A stretch of 64,000 nt of DNA from Pseudomonadota bacterium. Lineage in GTDB: Bacteria > Bdellovibrionota > Bdellovibrionia > Bdellovibrionales > JACTMU01. Positions 51,030-59,227 of this stretch are shown here, one piece after another. The notes beneath the pieces were generated by a model. It searched no databases, was not told the DNA's origin, and saw only the letters and a list, made by a program, of their open reading frames with translations. The stretch is from contig JACTMU010000080.1 in NCBI GenBank assembly GCA_014584465.1, positions 1 through 64,000 on the forward strand. The letters run 5' to 3'. The translations under genes were made by a program, and so were the position numbers. Every line of letters starts with the position of its first letter. Positions within the stretch are counted from its first letter, which is position 1.

Positions 51030-51410
51030 TCATGAATAGTCTGGCTCCATCATGATAAAATCTTGCAAATCCTCGACCTTCAGTGGTTTTGTGAGGTATC
51101 TTGCTCCAAGCTTCTTCGTTTTGGTGATGATGTCGGAATTGGTTTCGCTGGTCAACAGGGCCATTTTAGAATAGGGGATCTCCGAGGAGAGGCGTTTCAT
51201 CACCTCGTGGCCGTTGAGTTCATTCATGTGGTAGTCTATGAGAGCACAGACAAAGTTGTTGTGGCCCCTTTCAATCATTTCTATGGCCTGACGACCTGAA
51301 AAGGCGATGATCGTTTCAAGTTGGGGAAATGAATTGTTGATCATTGCTTTGGTGAGCATGACCGAGCTCATGCTGTCATCAATGATCATGATGGCATCTC
51401 TTTGTTCCAT
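51030..51410 (-). CDS. CheY-like single-domain response regulator (1)
   Basis: A 126-residue receiver: MIIDDSMSSV acidic pair, acceptor Asp in VCALIDYHMNELNG, ALLTSET with Thr, YLTKPLKVEDL with Lys. It is similar in layout to the next receiver and probably a paralogue. First gene of the minus-strand cluster; a 330-base region separates it from the divergent NtrC-type regulator. Confidence 0.92.
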   Translation of the reverse strand: MEQRDAIMIIDDSMSSVMLTKAMINNSFPQLETIIAFSGRQAIEMIERGHNNFVCALIDYHMNELNGHEVMKRLSSEIPYSKMALLTSETNSDIITKTKKLGARYLTKPLKVEDLQDFIMMEPDYS

Positions 51411-51625
51411 ATTTTTACCTCCCTCCCTCTAGGGCCTTCGTGATCCGACTTTGTTCTTTCACTTTAACCATCATCGTCGATTTTTGCTGTAGGAGAAATC
51501 GTCATCTGTAGGATGAGCTTGCCGACGAACCCACGATTTTCTCCTCATAGTTTGTTCGAGTGTCCGGAGAGTGTCTCAATGTGAAGCTGGAATTCGATCA
51601 GAATACAACGCTCCGCATTTTTATC

Positions 51626-51642
51626 TTGGTACGTATTGTGCT
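51626..51642 (+). promoter_or_regulatory. Sigma-54-type promoter upstream of the NtrC-type gene
   Basis: TTGGTACGTATTGTGCT matches YTGGCACGNNNNTTGCW with two mismatches (T for C, G for T) and correct 10-base GG-to-GC spacing. It lies 98 bases before the start codon at 51740 in the right direction. The rest of the 51411-51739 gap shows nothing else clear. Confidence 0.45.
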
Positions 51643-51739
51643 TACTTCCTCTCCTATGGGCGTTTGAGATGAGAAGTGAGATAAAATTGGACAATTCATC
51701 TTTATGATGAGACATTGTGCCCCATTTTGAGGAGAGGGA

Positions 51740-53173
51740 ATGACAGGAGCAAAGGATCGAAGCGGGCGGATCATTGTGGTGGACGACGATGTGGACATGG
51801 GCTCACTCCTTGAGGACTTCCTGAGCAATGTTGGGTACGACGTCAGTGTCTTTAAAGTTCCGAGTCAGGCTCTTCAGGCGGTTCAAGAAGAGGGTGAGGC
51901 GATCGATTTGGTGATCACTGACCTTAGAATGCCAGAGATGAATGGCATTGAGATGATCGAGCGAGTTCTTGCGCTTCAGCCGAAGATCCCCGTGATCCTG
52001 GTCACGGCATTCGGCAGTGTTGAGACCGCGGTGAAGGCGATTCGAAATGGCGCCTACGATTACATCGTCAAACCATTTAAGCTAGGCGAAATCAGCATTG
52101 TGGTGGATCGAGCTGTCAATTACCGATTGCTCCAAAAGGAGAATCGCGTTTTGCGAAATGAGGTTCAGAGAAATTGGAGTCTCGGCAACATCATTGGGAA
52201 GAGCCGTTCGATGCAGCAGGTTCTTGATCTTGTGAAGAGGATCTCACGAGCAACAGCAAATGTGCTTATTACAGGTGAAAGTGGGACCGGCAAAGAGGTG
52301 ATTGCCAGGGCCATCCATGAAAATGGGCCACGTGCGGATAAGAATTTTGTTGCAGTCAATTGTGCTGCAATTCCTGAGGCCCTTCTTGAATCAGAGCTTT
52401 TTGGACATGCTCGTGGAGCCTTCACCGGTGCAATCGCAAAGAAGCGAGGACTCTTTGAGGAGGCCGATGGAGGGACCATTTTTCTTGATGAGATCGGTGA
52501 TCTTGACCTTGCACTGCAGGCGAAACTCCTTCGCGTGATTCAGGAGCGAACCATTCGACCTGTGGGTGAAACAGTCTCTCGGGCGATTGATGTTCGCATC
52601 ATTGCAGCTACTCATAGGGATTTGAAGGATTTGATCAGCCAAAATCGCTTTCGAGAGGATCTTTACTATAGGCTGAGTGTCATACCCATTGCATTGCCAC
52701 CTCTTCGTGAGCGCAGTGAGGACATCCCACTCTTGGCCAACTATTTTTTGGCAAAATATGCAAGTGGCAATGGTTCGTTGGCAAAGGGATTCACCAAGGC
52801 TGCACTTGCTCGTCTTATGCAGATGAAATGGGAAGGAAATGTTCGAGAACTTGAAAATGTGATTGAACGAGCGGTGGTTCTTTCGACCGAATCTTTGATT
52901 GATGTGGAGGATCTGCCTTCACCAGAGCTGATCAGCAGCGAGACCTTTTTTCAGCAAGCTACGGCGGATCTTCCGACCATCGCGGAGCTTGAGCATCGTT
53001 ACATCAAGTGGATTTTGGATAAGACCGGCGGAAGAAAAGAGAAGGCTTCGCACATTCTTGGCATCAATCGACGCACTCTCTATCGAAAGGAGCGGGAGGC
53101 GGGTTGGGTTCATGCGTCGTCTGAGTTTGATTCTTTTGATGAGCACGAATTGCCCGCTGGGATGAGTCACTAG
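51740..53173 (+). CDS. NtrC-family sigma-54-dependent response regulator
   Basis: A 477-residue regulator: receiver (IIVVDDDVD; acceptor Asp in DLVITDLRMPEMNG), AAA+ domain (GESGTGKE, intact GAFTGA in HARGAFTGAIAKKRG, GGTIFLDEIGD, MKWEGNVRELENVIERA), and a Fis-type HTH (KTGGRKEKASHILGINRRTLYRKERE). Strong GAGAGGGA site upstream. No kinase is adjacent; the NarX-type cluster is divergent. Its own upstream sigma-54 motif suggests autoregulation. Confidence 0.95.
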   Translation: MTGAKDRSGRIIVVDDDVDMGSLLEDFLSNVGYDVSVFKVPSQALQAVQEEGEAIDLVITDLRMPEMNGIEMIERVLALQPKIPVILVTAFGSVETAVKAIRNGAYDYIVKPFKLGEISIVVDRAVNYRLLQKENRVLRNEVQRNWSLGNIIGKSRSMQQVLDLVKRISRATANVLITGESGTGKEVIARAIHENGPRADKNFVAVNCAAIPEALLESELFGHARGAFTGAIAKKRGLFEEADGGTIFLDEIGDLDLALQAKLLRVIQERTIRPVGETVSRAIDVRIIAATHRDLKDLISQNRFREDLYYRLSVIPIALPPLRERSEDIPLLANYFLAKYASGNGSLAKGFTKAALARLMQMKWEGNVRELENVIERAVVLSTESLIDVEDLPSPELISSETFFQQATADLPTIAELEHRYIKWILDKTGGRKEKASHILGINRRTLYRKEREAGWVHASSEFDSFDEHELPAGMSH

Positions 53174-53302
53174 GTCTGGGACTGTTCGGCCCGGCCTTCC
53201 GTCGAGAAGACCTTGTCATTGATCTTAAAGGGACCTATCCTTGGAAAGAATGTAGACTTAGGGGAAGTCTACCGACGGGTGGATCATCGAAAGGAAGTGG
53301 TG

Positions 53303-54169
53303 ATGAGATTGGCAACGTGGTTAGCAGGATGGGTCGCGCTCTTTCTTTTGGTATTGGGGCAGGCTCAGGGTTCGGAAAGTAGTGAGAGCGGCGGTTCTGA
53401 TTCGAAGTCTGACAAGATGGAGATTCGTCTTCAACCACAATCCAAAAAGCGTAAGGTGGCAGATCCTGAGGAAGATGCTGAGGATAAGGAGATCGAAGCG
53501 TCAACGCAGCCGATCCACTCCAGACCAGTGGCTGTGAAGGAATTGGCCACGGAGTCGGCCAAGGAGCCTGAGATCGTTCCTGCTGAAAAGGCGTTGGGCT
53601 GGTTGAAAAATGGAAACGTTCGTTATGTTCGTAATCGACTGAGAAACGACGGTCAGGGAGCAAAGGAGAGGTTGAAGTTGGTGCAGGGGCAACGGCCCCA
53701 TACGATCATCTTGGCGTGCGCCGACTCTCGAGTTCCTCCTGAGGTTATTTTTGATCAGAAGCTGGGTGAGATCTTTGTGGTTCGCACAGCGGGTGAAGCA
53801 CTCGATCTTGTGACCATTGCAAGTATTGAGTATGCGGTAACCCACCTCCATTCACGGCTGCTTCTAGTTCTAGGCCATACTCAATGTGGAGCGGTGACAA
53901 CAGCCTTGGCCGTTCCAAAGGGGGGGAAGGCCGGGAGTGCGGCTCTCGATGCATTGGTTGCAGATATTCAGCCTCGCCTCAAAGGTCTGGGAGAGAACTC
54001 TCCGAGAAGTCCGAACTTGATCCAAGAGGCCTCACTGAACGCAGAGGGGGTTGCAGGCGATCTCGTAGAGCGCTCTTTCATTGTACGCAGTGCAGTTGAA
54101 AAGGGTGAACTGACCATCCAGACGGCTTTGTATCATTTGAATTCAGGGCAGGTGGTGTTCCAAAGATAG
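53303..54169 (+). CDS. Secreted beta-class carbonic anhydrase
   Basis: A 289-residue protein starting at ATG 53303 (AAGGAAGTGG upstream; the frame opens 30 codons earlier). A signal peptide (WLAGWVALFLLVLGQAQG) and a Lys/Glu/Ser-rich linker of about 90 residues precede the enzyme domain. Zinc ligands: Cys and the Asp-Arg dyad in CADSRVPPE (about 138), His and Cys in GHTQCGAV (about 192-195). It hydrates CO2 in the periplasm. Most beta-class enzymes are cytoplasmic, so the export signal is notable. The repeat element begins three bases after its stop codon. Confidence 0.88.
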   Translation: MRLATWLAGWVALFLLVLGQAQGSESSESGGSDSKSDKMEIRLQPQSKKRKVADPEEDAEDKEIEASTQPIHSRPVAVKELATESAKEPEIVPAEKALGWLKNGNVRYVRNRLRNDGQGAKERLKLVQGQRPHTIILACADSRVPPEVIFDQKLGEIFVVRTAGEALDLVTIASIEYAVTHLHSRLLLVLGHTQCGAVTTALAVPKGGKAGSAALDALVADIQPRLKGLGENSPRSPNLIQEASLNAEGVAGDLVERSFIVRSAVEKGELTIQTALYHLNSGQVVFQR

Positions 54170-54171
54170 TT

Positions 54172-54336
54172 AGGGGCTGTCCGGTAATTCGCTTTTTGAT
54201 CGATTTTGATAAGTTTTTCTTATACCGAGGCGGGCCGACGAAGGGCTAGCCAGAGGCGCTAACTCCGAGGAGGCTCAACGAAGATATAAGGAAAACTTAT
54301 CAAAATCGGCAAAAATGGAATTGCCGGACAGCCCCT
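54172..54336. mobile_element. MITE-like inverted-repeat element, full copy
   Basis: 165 bases with long imperfect terminal inverted repeats: left AGGGGCTGTCCGGTAATTC, right its complement GAATTGCCGGACAGCCCCT (18 of 19). The pairing continues inward (GATTTTGATAAGTTTTTCTTATA against the opposite arm) for about 54 bases each side. The centre (54227-54282) is GC-richer and non-coding. Fragments occur at 27442-27497 and 30377-30424. No transposase is encoded. Confidence 0.75.
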
Positions 54337-54387
54337 GTTATAAGGGTGAATCAAGGGTGGTTCACTTGAGATTGAGACAACAGATCG

Positions 54388-54414
54388 CCCAGACCATTGT
54401 AGATCTGGGTATTT
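54388..54414 (+). promoter_or_regulatory. Hairpin before the outer-membrane protein gene
   Basis: CCCAGA (54388-54393) pairs with TCTGGG (54404-54409), followed by TATTTT, just before the TATGGAGG ribosome site. A second small dyad, GTGAA/TTCAC, is at 54346-54365. This could be a weak attenuator or the end of an upstream transcript. Confidence 0.3.
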
Positions 54415-54429
54415 TATGGAGGCGAAGTC

Positions 54430-55137
54430 ATGCTCATCCGTCATTTGAAACTGGGTTTATCTAAAGTTTTGTCGTTGGGAATCTTGGTCCGAGTTCCAAC
54501 CTTTCTACTGATTTTGCTTCTTGGGACCATCGGTACAGGAGTGAAGCCGGCCCATGCGTTCCTGGAGATTAGGGGGACCTATGGAATGAATGTGGTGAAG
54601 CCCACAGATATCGAATCGGGTGCCACCTCCTACTTTCCTGTGCTCACCGACATTCGTGGATTGGGAGCTGATCTTATAGTTTCATTGCCGGCCTTTCCAA
54701 TTGGATTTGGTGTGAGGTATGAGAAGCTTGATTCAAGCAAATCGGCCACTGTTGGCGGCTATACTTCAAGCCTCACAGCTGAATTGAGTCGAGTTGCTCT
54801 GCTCGTCAACTTTCGAATCATCGATACAGGGATCTATTTGGGAGCATTGGGGACCTACGGATTGAGCCATACCACTGGACTTTCAATCGAAACGGATCTG
54901 CCTCTGAGCTCCAATTATCCCAACCTCAAGGCGAGTTCCGTTTCTACGATGACTGTGGGTGTAGAGGGTGGCGTTCACATCATGAGTCTGGTTTTGGGTG
55001 GAGACTTGGGCTATATGATTGGAAAGGCCAACACCTTTATGGATAACGGAACCATCATTCAGACTGCCGATGGAAGCAACCTTGATGTCGATCTGGGTGG
55101 ATTGTTCGCTAAAGTTCATGTTGGTTACATGTTCTAG
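54430..55137 (+). CDS. Outer-membrane beta-barrel protein of unknown function
   Basis: A 235-residue exported protein. The signal peptide is long (LGILVRVPTFLLILLLGTIGTGVKPAHA, cleaved after AHA). The mature part consists of amphipathic strands rich in Gly, Tyr and Ser (FLEIRGTYGMNV; GFGVRYEKLDSS; GIYLGALGTYGLSH) and ends in Phe (KVHVGYMF), typical of an 8-10-stranded barrel. Strong GGAGG ribosome site. Family not recognised. The HIT gene follows after 59 bases. Confidence 0.7.
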   Translation: MLIRHLKLGLSKVLSLGILVRVPTFLLILLLGTIGTGVKPAHAFLEIRGTYGMNVVKPTDIESGATSYFPVLTDIRGLGADLIVSLPAFPIGFGVRYEKLDSSKSATVGGYTSSLTAELSRVALLVNFRIIDTGIYLGALGTYGLSHTTGLSIETDLPLSSNYPNLKASSVSTMTVGVEGGVHIMSLVLGGDLGYMIGKANTFMDNGTIIQTADGSNLDVDLGGLFAKVHVGYMF

Positions 55138-55196
55138 AAGTGGAAGGATCGCGAGATGTGTAAAAGACCGGTGCATTGGGCCTTCATGGAGGCGAA

Positions 55197-55526
55197 GTGA
55201 CGATTTTTACAAAAATCATTCGAAGAGAGATTCCTGCCGACATTGTCTATGAGGATGAACTGTGCATTGCATTTAGAGACATTCATCCTCAAGCTCCTGT
55301 GCATGTTTTGCTCGTACCTAAAAAGGAGATCTCTTCAATGAAGGAGGTCTCTCCCGAAGACGCGGGAATACTTGGCCATTTGATGGTCAAGGCTGCGCAG
55401 ATTGCGAAAGAGCAACGAATAGGAGACGGTTTTAGGCTTATGGTGAATTCGGGTGAGAGTGTGGGCCAAACCGTTTTTCACCTTCACATCCACATTTTAG
55501 GTGGGGCGGTGTTGAGTGGGAGGTAG
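55197..55526 (+). CDS. HIT-family nucleotide hydrolase (HinT-like)
   Basis: A 109-residue protein from GTG 55197, with ATGGAGG eight bases upstream. The N-terminal TIFTKIIRREIPADIVYEDE and C-terminal HLHIHILGG histidine triad (H-x-H-x-H) are diagnostic. HinT-type proteins hydrolyse nucleoside phosphoramidates. It is followed after seven bases by the STAS-like gene, so they share a transcript. Confidence 0.93.
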   Translation: MTIFTKIIRREIPADIVYEDELCIAFRDIHPQAPVHVLLVPKKEISSMKEVSPEDAGILGHLMVKAAQIAKEQRIGDGFRLMVNSGESVGQTVFHLHIHILGGAVLSGR

Positions 55527-55533
55527 CGGCAGA

Positions 55534-56049
55534 ATGGGTGAGATGAAGGTGAATGTCAAAGAAGATGGAGAGATACTCTATCTAACCTTAGAGGGTGCGA
55601 TGGATGAATTTGCCGTCTTTGCAAATCTTGATCTTGGTCCTTTTAAGAAAATCGAGGTGGACTTTGGTGGCGTGACTTCAGTCAACTCCATCGGCATTCG
55701 GGAGTGGACTTCGTTGTTGACGACCTTTTCTGGCGGATCGAGAATGACGCTTCTGAGGTGCCCTCGTTGCATCATCGATCAAATCAACGTTCTGGCCGGA
55801 TTTGTTCCGCCAGCGTCCGTGGTGGAATCGTTTTATGTCCCTTACTTTTGCGAACAGTGCCAAAGTGAGCAGCCGATTCTTTTTCGCAGGGGGAAGCAAT
55901 TTCATTTGGGACACGGAGTCACTCCTGGCAAAATCATGTTTCTTCACGATGTTCCTTGCTCCCTTTGCGACGGAGTTTTACAACTGGATGTGATTGAGTC
56001 CAAGTATTTTCGTTTTGTTTTGGATCCTTCCTTGCTCGGGATCAGTTAG
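55534..56049 (+). CDS. STAS-like protein with zinc-ribbon-type cysteines
   Basis: A 171-residue protein from ATG 55534 (GGGAGG upstream; ATG 55543 is an alternative). The first 95 residues follow the STAS/anti-sigma-antagonist layout: LYLTLEGAMDEFAVF, the strand KKIEVDFGGVTSVNSIGIREW, then LLTTFSGGSRMTLLRCP, IIDQINVL. A C-terminal part has two CxxC pairs (FCEQC and CSLC, plus CPRC before), suggesting one bound zinc. The usual phosphorylated Ser of anti-sigma antagonists is in the VNSIG position. It could be part of a regulatory switch; no partner kinase is adjacent. Confidence 0.55.
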   Translation: MGEMKVNVKEDGEILYLTLEGAMDEFAVFANLDLGPFKKIEVDFGGVTSVNSIGIREWTSLLTTFSGGSRMTLLRCPRCIIDQINVLAGFVPPASVVESFYVPYFCEQCQSEQPILFRRGKQFHLGHGVTPGKIMFLHDVPCSLCDGVLQLDVIESKYFRFVLDPSLLGIS

Positions 56050-56163
56050 CGCCTGGCACTAGTAACAGGTGAGTTTTGAATTGAATGGCAAGATTTGACA
56101 GCATCGAAGTACAACGTAGATTTTGAAGCCCGGATCTGGAATAAGAAATGGAGATTTGAGTTT

Positions 56164-56562
56164 ATGAACAGGGTCAGTTTGAGTTTGGTGTTGGCGATGT
56201 TGTGGGGCTGTTGGGCGCAAGCCCAAGTTGTGGATACCTCAGCACGACAGGATCTGGTGATTCTTAAAAATGCGCCTCAGCTCTTTAAGGTTGAACTTGT
56301 TCCCGGGCGGGGGGAAGTCCGGTTTCTCCTTACAGAACTTGAAGTGGGTCGTTTCGATCTCTCCCATGTGACCTTGAAGGCGACTCTTCGAGAGCAGCTT
56401 CAAGAGAAGCAGATCAAAGATCTGAACATTAAGAAAGATGTCAATGGCTACTACATTATTTCGGGTCCTTTGAATTTTGATGACCAGAAGGAGATCCATG
56501 TTGAGGCGACCAGTGGCAGTAAGAGCGATAAATTTGTGCTGAAGAAGGGACAGTTGCCTTGA
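56164..56562 (+). CDS. Small secreted protein, unknown function
   Basis: A 132-residue protein from ATG 56164 (frame opens at 56095). Signal peptide SLSLVLAMLWGCWAQAQ; a Cys in WGCWA is not a convincing lipobox. The mature part is beta-rich with alternating charged residues (VELVPGRGEVRFLLTELEVG; DLSHVTLKATLREQL) and may be an Ig-like or cupredoxin-like domain, but I cannot assign it. The phospholipase D gene starts one base after its stop codon. Confidence 0.5.
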   Translation: MNRVSLSLVLAMLWGCWAQAQVVDTSARQDLVILKNAPQLFKVELVPGRGEVRFLLTELEVGRFDLSHVTLKATLREQLQEKQIKDLNIKKDVNGYYIISGPLNFDDQKEIHVEATSGSKSDKFVLKKGQLP

Positions 56563-56563
56563 A

Positions 56564-57670
56564 ATGGCCGAGCTATCTTGGAGCGAAGAGAGGCTCTATT
56601 TTGATCCAGCCCAATATTTTGACGAACTCTTTGCAGCCATTGAGGCTGCCAAACGCCAAGTCATCATTGAAGCCTACATTGTAGCGGACGACGAGATCGG
56701 CAATCGGTTGGTGGAACGACTGATCGCTGCAAGAGCTCGAGGAGTTGAGGTCTTCATGTTGGTCGACGGTGTAGGATCTCTCAACTGGATTGAAGAGTGT
56801 TTTGATGCGGTGGTGGAATGTGGCGTGAATGTGAGAGTCTATCACCCACTGCCTTGGCCCCTCTCGAACTTCTTTTTAGGGCAGAAAGAGAGATACTCCT
56901 TTTTAAAACTCCTTTTGGGAGCCAATTCACGTGACCATCGAAAGGTGACTTTGATCGATGGGTGTCAACTTTGGGTGGGCAGTCGCAATTTCACAGAGAG
57001 TCATCTCAATTGGAGAGATCTCTCGATATGTGTTGAGGGGTCGCAGGTTCAGGAGATGGAGAGATCATTTCGGCGTGTTTGGAAAGCTCACTTTGTTCCA
57101 CGTTTTTTGAGCCAAGAGGTCACATTTGTTTCGCACACTCTGGTTCGAATCAATGAAACGGTGAGGTTGCGTCGAGCTCTCCTTAAAGATCTCAACCACC
57201 GTATTGAGAACGGAAGAGAGGTATGGATCTCGAACCCCTACTTTATACCTGTGCGTTCCTTCATTCAAACGCTTTGCAAGAGCGCTCGAAAGGGGTGCGA
57301 GATTCTCCTTCTCTTTCCGTCGAAGAGTGATGTCCCTATGGTCAAATGGATCACCCAACTCTACTATCAACCTCTCCTGGAGGCGGGCATCCGAATATTT
57401 GAGTATCAACCCAGGATCTTGCACTCCAAAACGATCATCATTGACGAGTGGGCCATTGTGGGCACAAGCAATTTGAATCATCGAAGTTTTTTGTCCGATC
57501 TTGAGGTTGATGTGGTCGTAACTCATAGAAGCAATTTGGAGTTGATGAGAGCTCAATTCTCGCTCGATCTTAGAGATTCCAAGGAGATTCGAGTCGAGAA
57601 CCTCAATCGCCTTCCATTTTGGCAGTTGCTCTTGGGGAAAATCTTTTACTTTTTTCGGGGGTGGTTTTGA
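56564..57670 (+). CDS. Phospholipase D-family protein, ClsB-like cardiolipin synthase
   Basis: A 368-residue PLD-superfamily protein. Two HKD motifs: RDHRKVTLIDGCQLWVGSRNF (about 127) and ILHSKTIIIDEWAIVGTSNLNHRSF (about 286). Length and motif layout resemble E. coli ClsB (YbhO), which makes cardiolipin at the membrane without an N-terminal anchor. A C-terminal hydrophobic segment (WQLLLGKIFYFFRGWF) may attach it to the membrane. The adjacent EEP-family gene overlaps its stop codon, as ybhP and ybhO are neighbours in E. coli. Confidence 0.82.
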   Translation: MAELSWSEERLYFDPAQYFDELFAAIEAAKRQVIIEAYIVADDEIGNRLVERLIAARARGVEVFMLVDGVGSLNWIEECFDAVVECGVNVRVYHPLPWPLSNFFLGQKERYSFLKLLLGANSRDHRKVTLIDGCQLWVGSRNFTESHLNWRDLSICVEGSQVQEMERSFRRVWKAHFVPRFLSQEVTFVSHTLVRINETVRLRRALLKDLNHRIENGREVWISNPYFIPVRSFIQTLCKSARKGCEILLLFPSKSDVPMVKWITQLYYQPLLEAGIRIFEYQPRILHSKTIIIDEWAIVGTSNLNHRSFLSDLEVDVVVTHRSNLELMRAQFSLDLRDSKEIRVENLNRLPFWQLLLGKIFYFFRGWF

Positions 57671-58422
57671 TGAGGCCTTCCATCTCCGTTCTCTCCTTCA
57701 ACATCCATAAGGGCTTTGGATACCGTCGAAGGCATTTCACTCTCTATGACATTCGGGACCAGATCCAAAAGTTGGGGTCAACCATCGTTTTTCTTCAAGA
57801 AGTTGTGGGAGAAAATGGAAGGCATCGAAAGAATCTTGAGAATTGGCCAGACGCATCGCAATTTGAGTTTTTGGCCGATGTGATTTGGCCCCACTATGCC
57901 TACGGAAAAAATGCGATCTACACACAGGGACACCATGGCAATGCCATTTTGAGTCGCTATCCATTTCGATCTTGGGAGAACATCGATGTCTCGACCAACC
58001 GGTTTGAGAGGCGTGGGATTCTTCACGGGGTGGTCGAGGTGCCAGGTTCTGACAGGGAGCTTCATCTCATCTGCCTCCATTTTGATCTCTTTGCTTCGGG
58101 ACGAAGAAAGCAGGTGGATCGTCTCATCTCAAGGGTGCGTTCGCATGTTCCTTCGCAAGCACCATTGATAGTTGCCGGGGACTTTAATGACTGGCCCCAG
58201 AGAATCAGCCGTCAGCTTGAGCTTGAATTGGAGGTTGTGGAGGTCTTTGAGGAGCTGACAGGAAGGCACGCTGCGAGCTTTCCGAGTTGGTTTCCGTTGA
58301 TTTGTCTTGATCGAATCTATGTGCGCGGATTAAGAATTGATACAGTTGAGGTTTTGAAGGATTCGCCGTGGACCAAACTCTCGGATCATATTCCCATCAT
58401 GGCCACGCTGAAAATAGAGTGA
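57670..58422 (+). CDS. Endonuclease/exonuclease/phosphatase-family protein, YbhP-like
   Basis: A 250-residue EEP-fold protein from ATG 57670, which overlaps the PLD gene stop (TGATG). Visible active-site residues: Asn in LSFNIHKG, Glu in FLQEVVGE, His and Asp in VAGDFNDWP, and the terminal DH in KLSDHIPIM. The fold serves nucleases, sphingomyelinases and inositol phosphatases; the YbhP context suggests a lipid or phosphodiester substrate. No signal peptide. Confidence 0.82.
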   Translation: MRPSISVLSFNIHKGFGYRRRHFTLYDIRDQIQKLGSTIVFLQEVVGENGRHRKNLENWPDASQFEFLADVIWPHYAYGKNAIYTQGHHGNAILSRYPFRSWENIDVSTNRFERRGILHGVVEVPGSDRELHLICLHFDLFASGRRKQVDRLISRVRSHVPSQAPLIVAGDFNDWPQRISRQLELELEVVEVFEELTGRHAASFPSWFPLICLDRIYVRGLRIDTVEVLKDSPWTKLSDHIPIMATLKIE

Positions 58423-58431
58423 GGTGGAGTT

Positions 58432-59025
58432 TTGAGTTTTTTTAATCGCATCTTTTTGAAGGGACTGATCACCATTCTTCCTCTCTTTTTGACCATCTAC
58501 CTTCTTATTTGGATGATCACTGTGATTGAGTCGAGTTTGAGTCGGGCCTTCACGGCACTTTTCCCAGTGGAGATCTACATTCCAGGGCTTGGAATTGTCT
58601 GCACGATCTTGATCATTGTGGCTGTCGGACTCTTAGTCGATACCTATTTGGCCCAAAAGGCCTTCGCCAAGATGGGGGGGATGCTGGATCGTGTTCCCTT
58701 CATCAAGGTGATCTATCGACCTCTTCGCGATGTTATGAACCTCTTTTCAACCAAACTTGGGGGAGACTCCAAGAGAGTTGTCTTCGTCACACTTCCTGGA
58801 TCTGCGCACCGTTGCATAGGTCTTGTGACACGGGAGAGTTTTGATGATCTTCCGAAAGGTTTGAACCCGGCAGGCTCTGTGGCCGTTTACATTCCACTCA
58901 GTTATGCCATGGGCGGCATCACCATCATTGCCGATCGCTCGGATCTGATACCCGTAGATCTCAAGGTTGATCAGGCCATGAAACTTGCGATCACGGGTTG
59001 GGTGAAGGCCTCTCCTCGAAGCTGA
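58432..59025 (+). CDS. DUF502-family membrane protein
   Basis: A 197-residue protein of the DUF502 family: two transmembrane helices (FLKGLITILPLFLTIYLLIWMITVI and GLGIVCTILIIVAVGLLVDTYL), followed by a conserved domain with MLDRVPFIKVIYRPLRDVMN, the signature of the family. Function unknown, inner membrane. Start TTG with GGTGGAG. Last gene of the run HIT, STAS, secreted protein, PLD, EEP, DUF502. Confidence 0.85.
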   Translation: MSFFNRIFLKGLITILPLFLTIYLLIWMITVIESSLSRAFTALFPVEIYIPGLGIVCTILIIVAVGLLVDTYLAQKAFAKMGGMLDRVPFIKVIYRPLRDVMNLFSTKLGGDSKRVVFVTLPGSAHRCIGLVTRESFDDLPKGLNPAGSVAVYIPLSYAMGGITIIADRSDLIPVDLKVDQAMKLAITGWVKASPRS

Positions 59026-59227
59026 TTTCAGGCCCGGATCCGAAATTAGAAATGGAGTTTAAAGTTACCGAAGGGGTAGCTGGACGTTTGGCTGTCTTAG
59101 AATGCTCAAATTCGATCACGAGGGTCTTGTTACTTGTGAGCATGGCAACTGGAGCAAGCTTGTACTTTGGGCTGGGGGGGGGTGGTTTTTCCTGCCGCTA
59201 AACTCTTATTATTGCTAGTATTTATTC
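59026..59227 (+). other. Leader region before gspC
   Basis: No gene. It holds the short repeat GCCCGGATCCGAAATTAG at 59032, similar to GCCCGGATCTGGAATAAG at 56128, an eight-G run near 59174, and A/T-rich DNA (TCTTATTATTGC, TAGTATTTATTC) just before the gspC start that could be a promoter. Confidence 0.35.
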
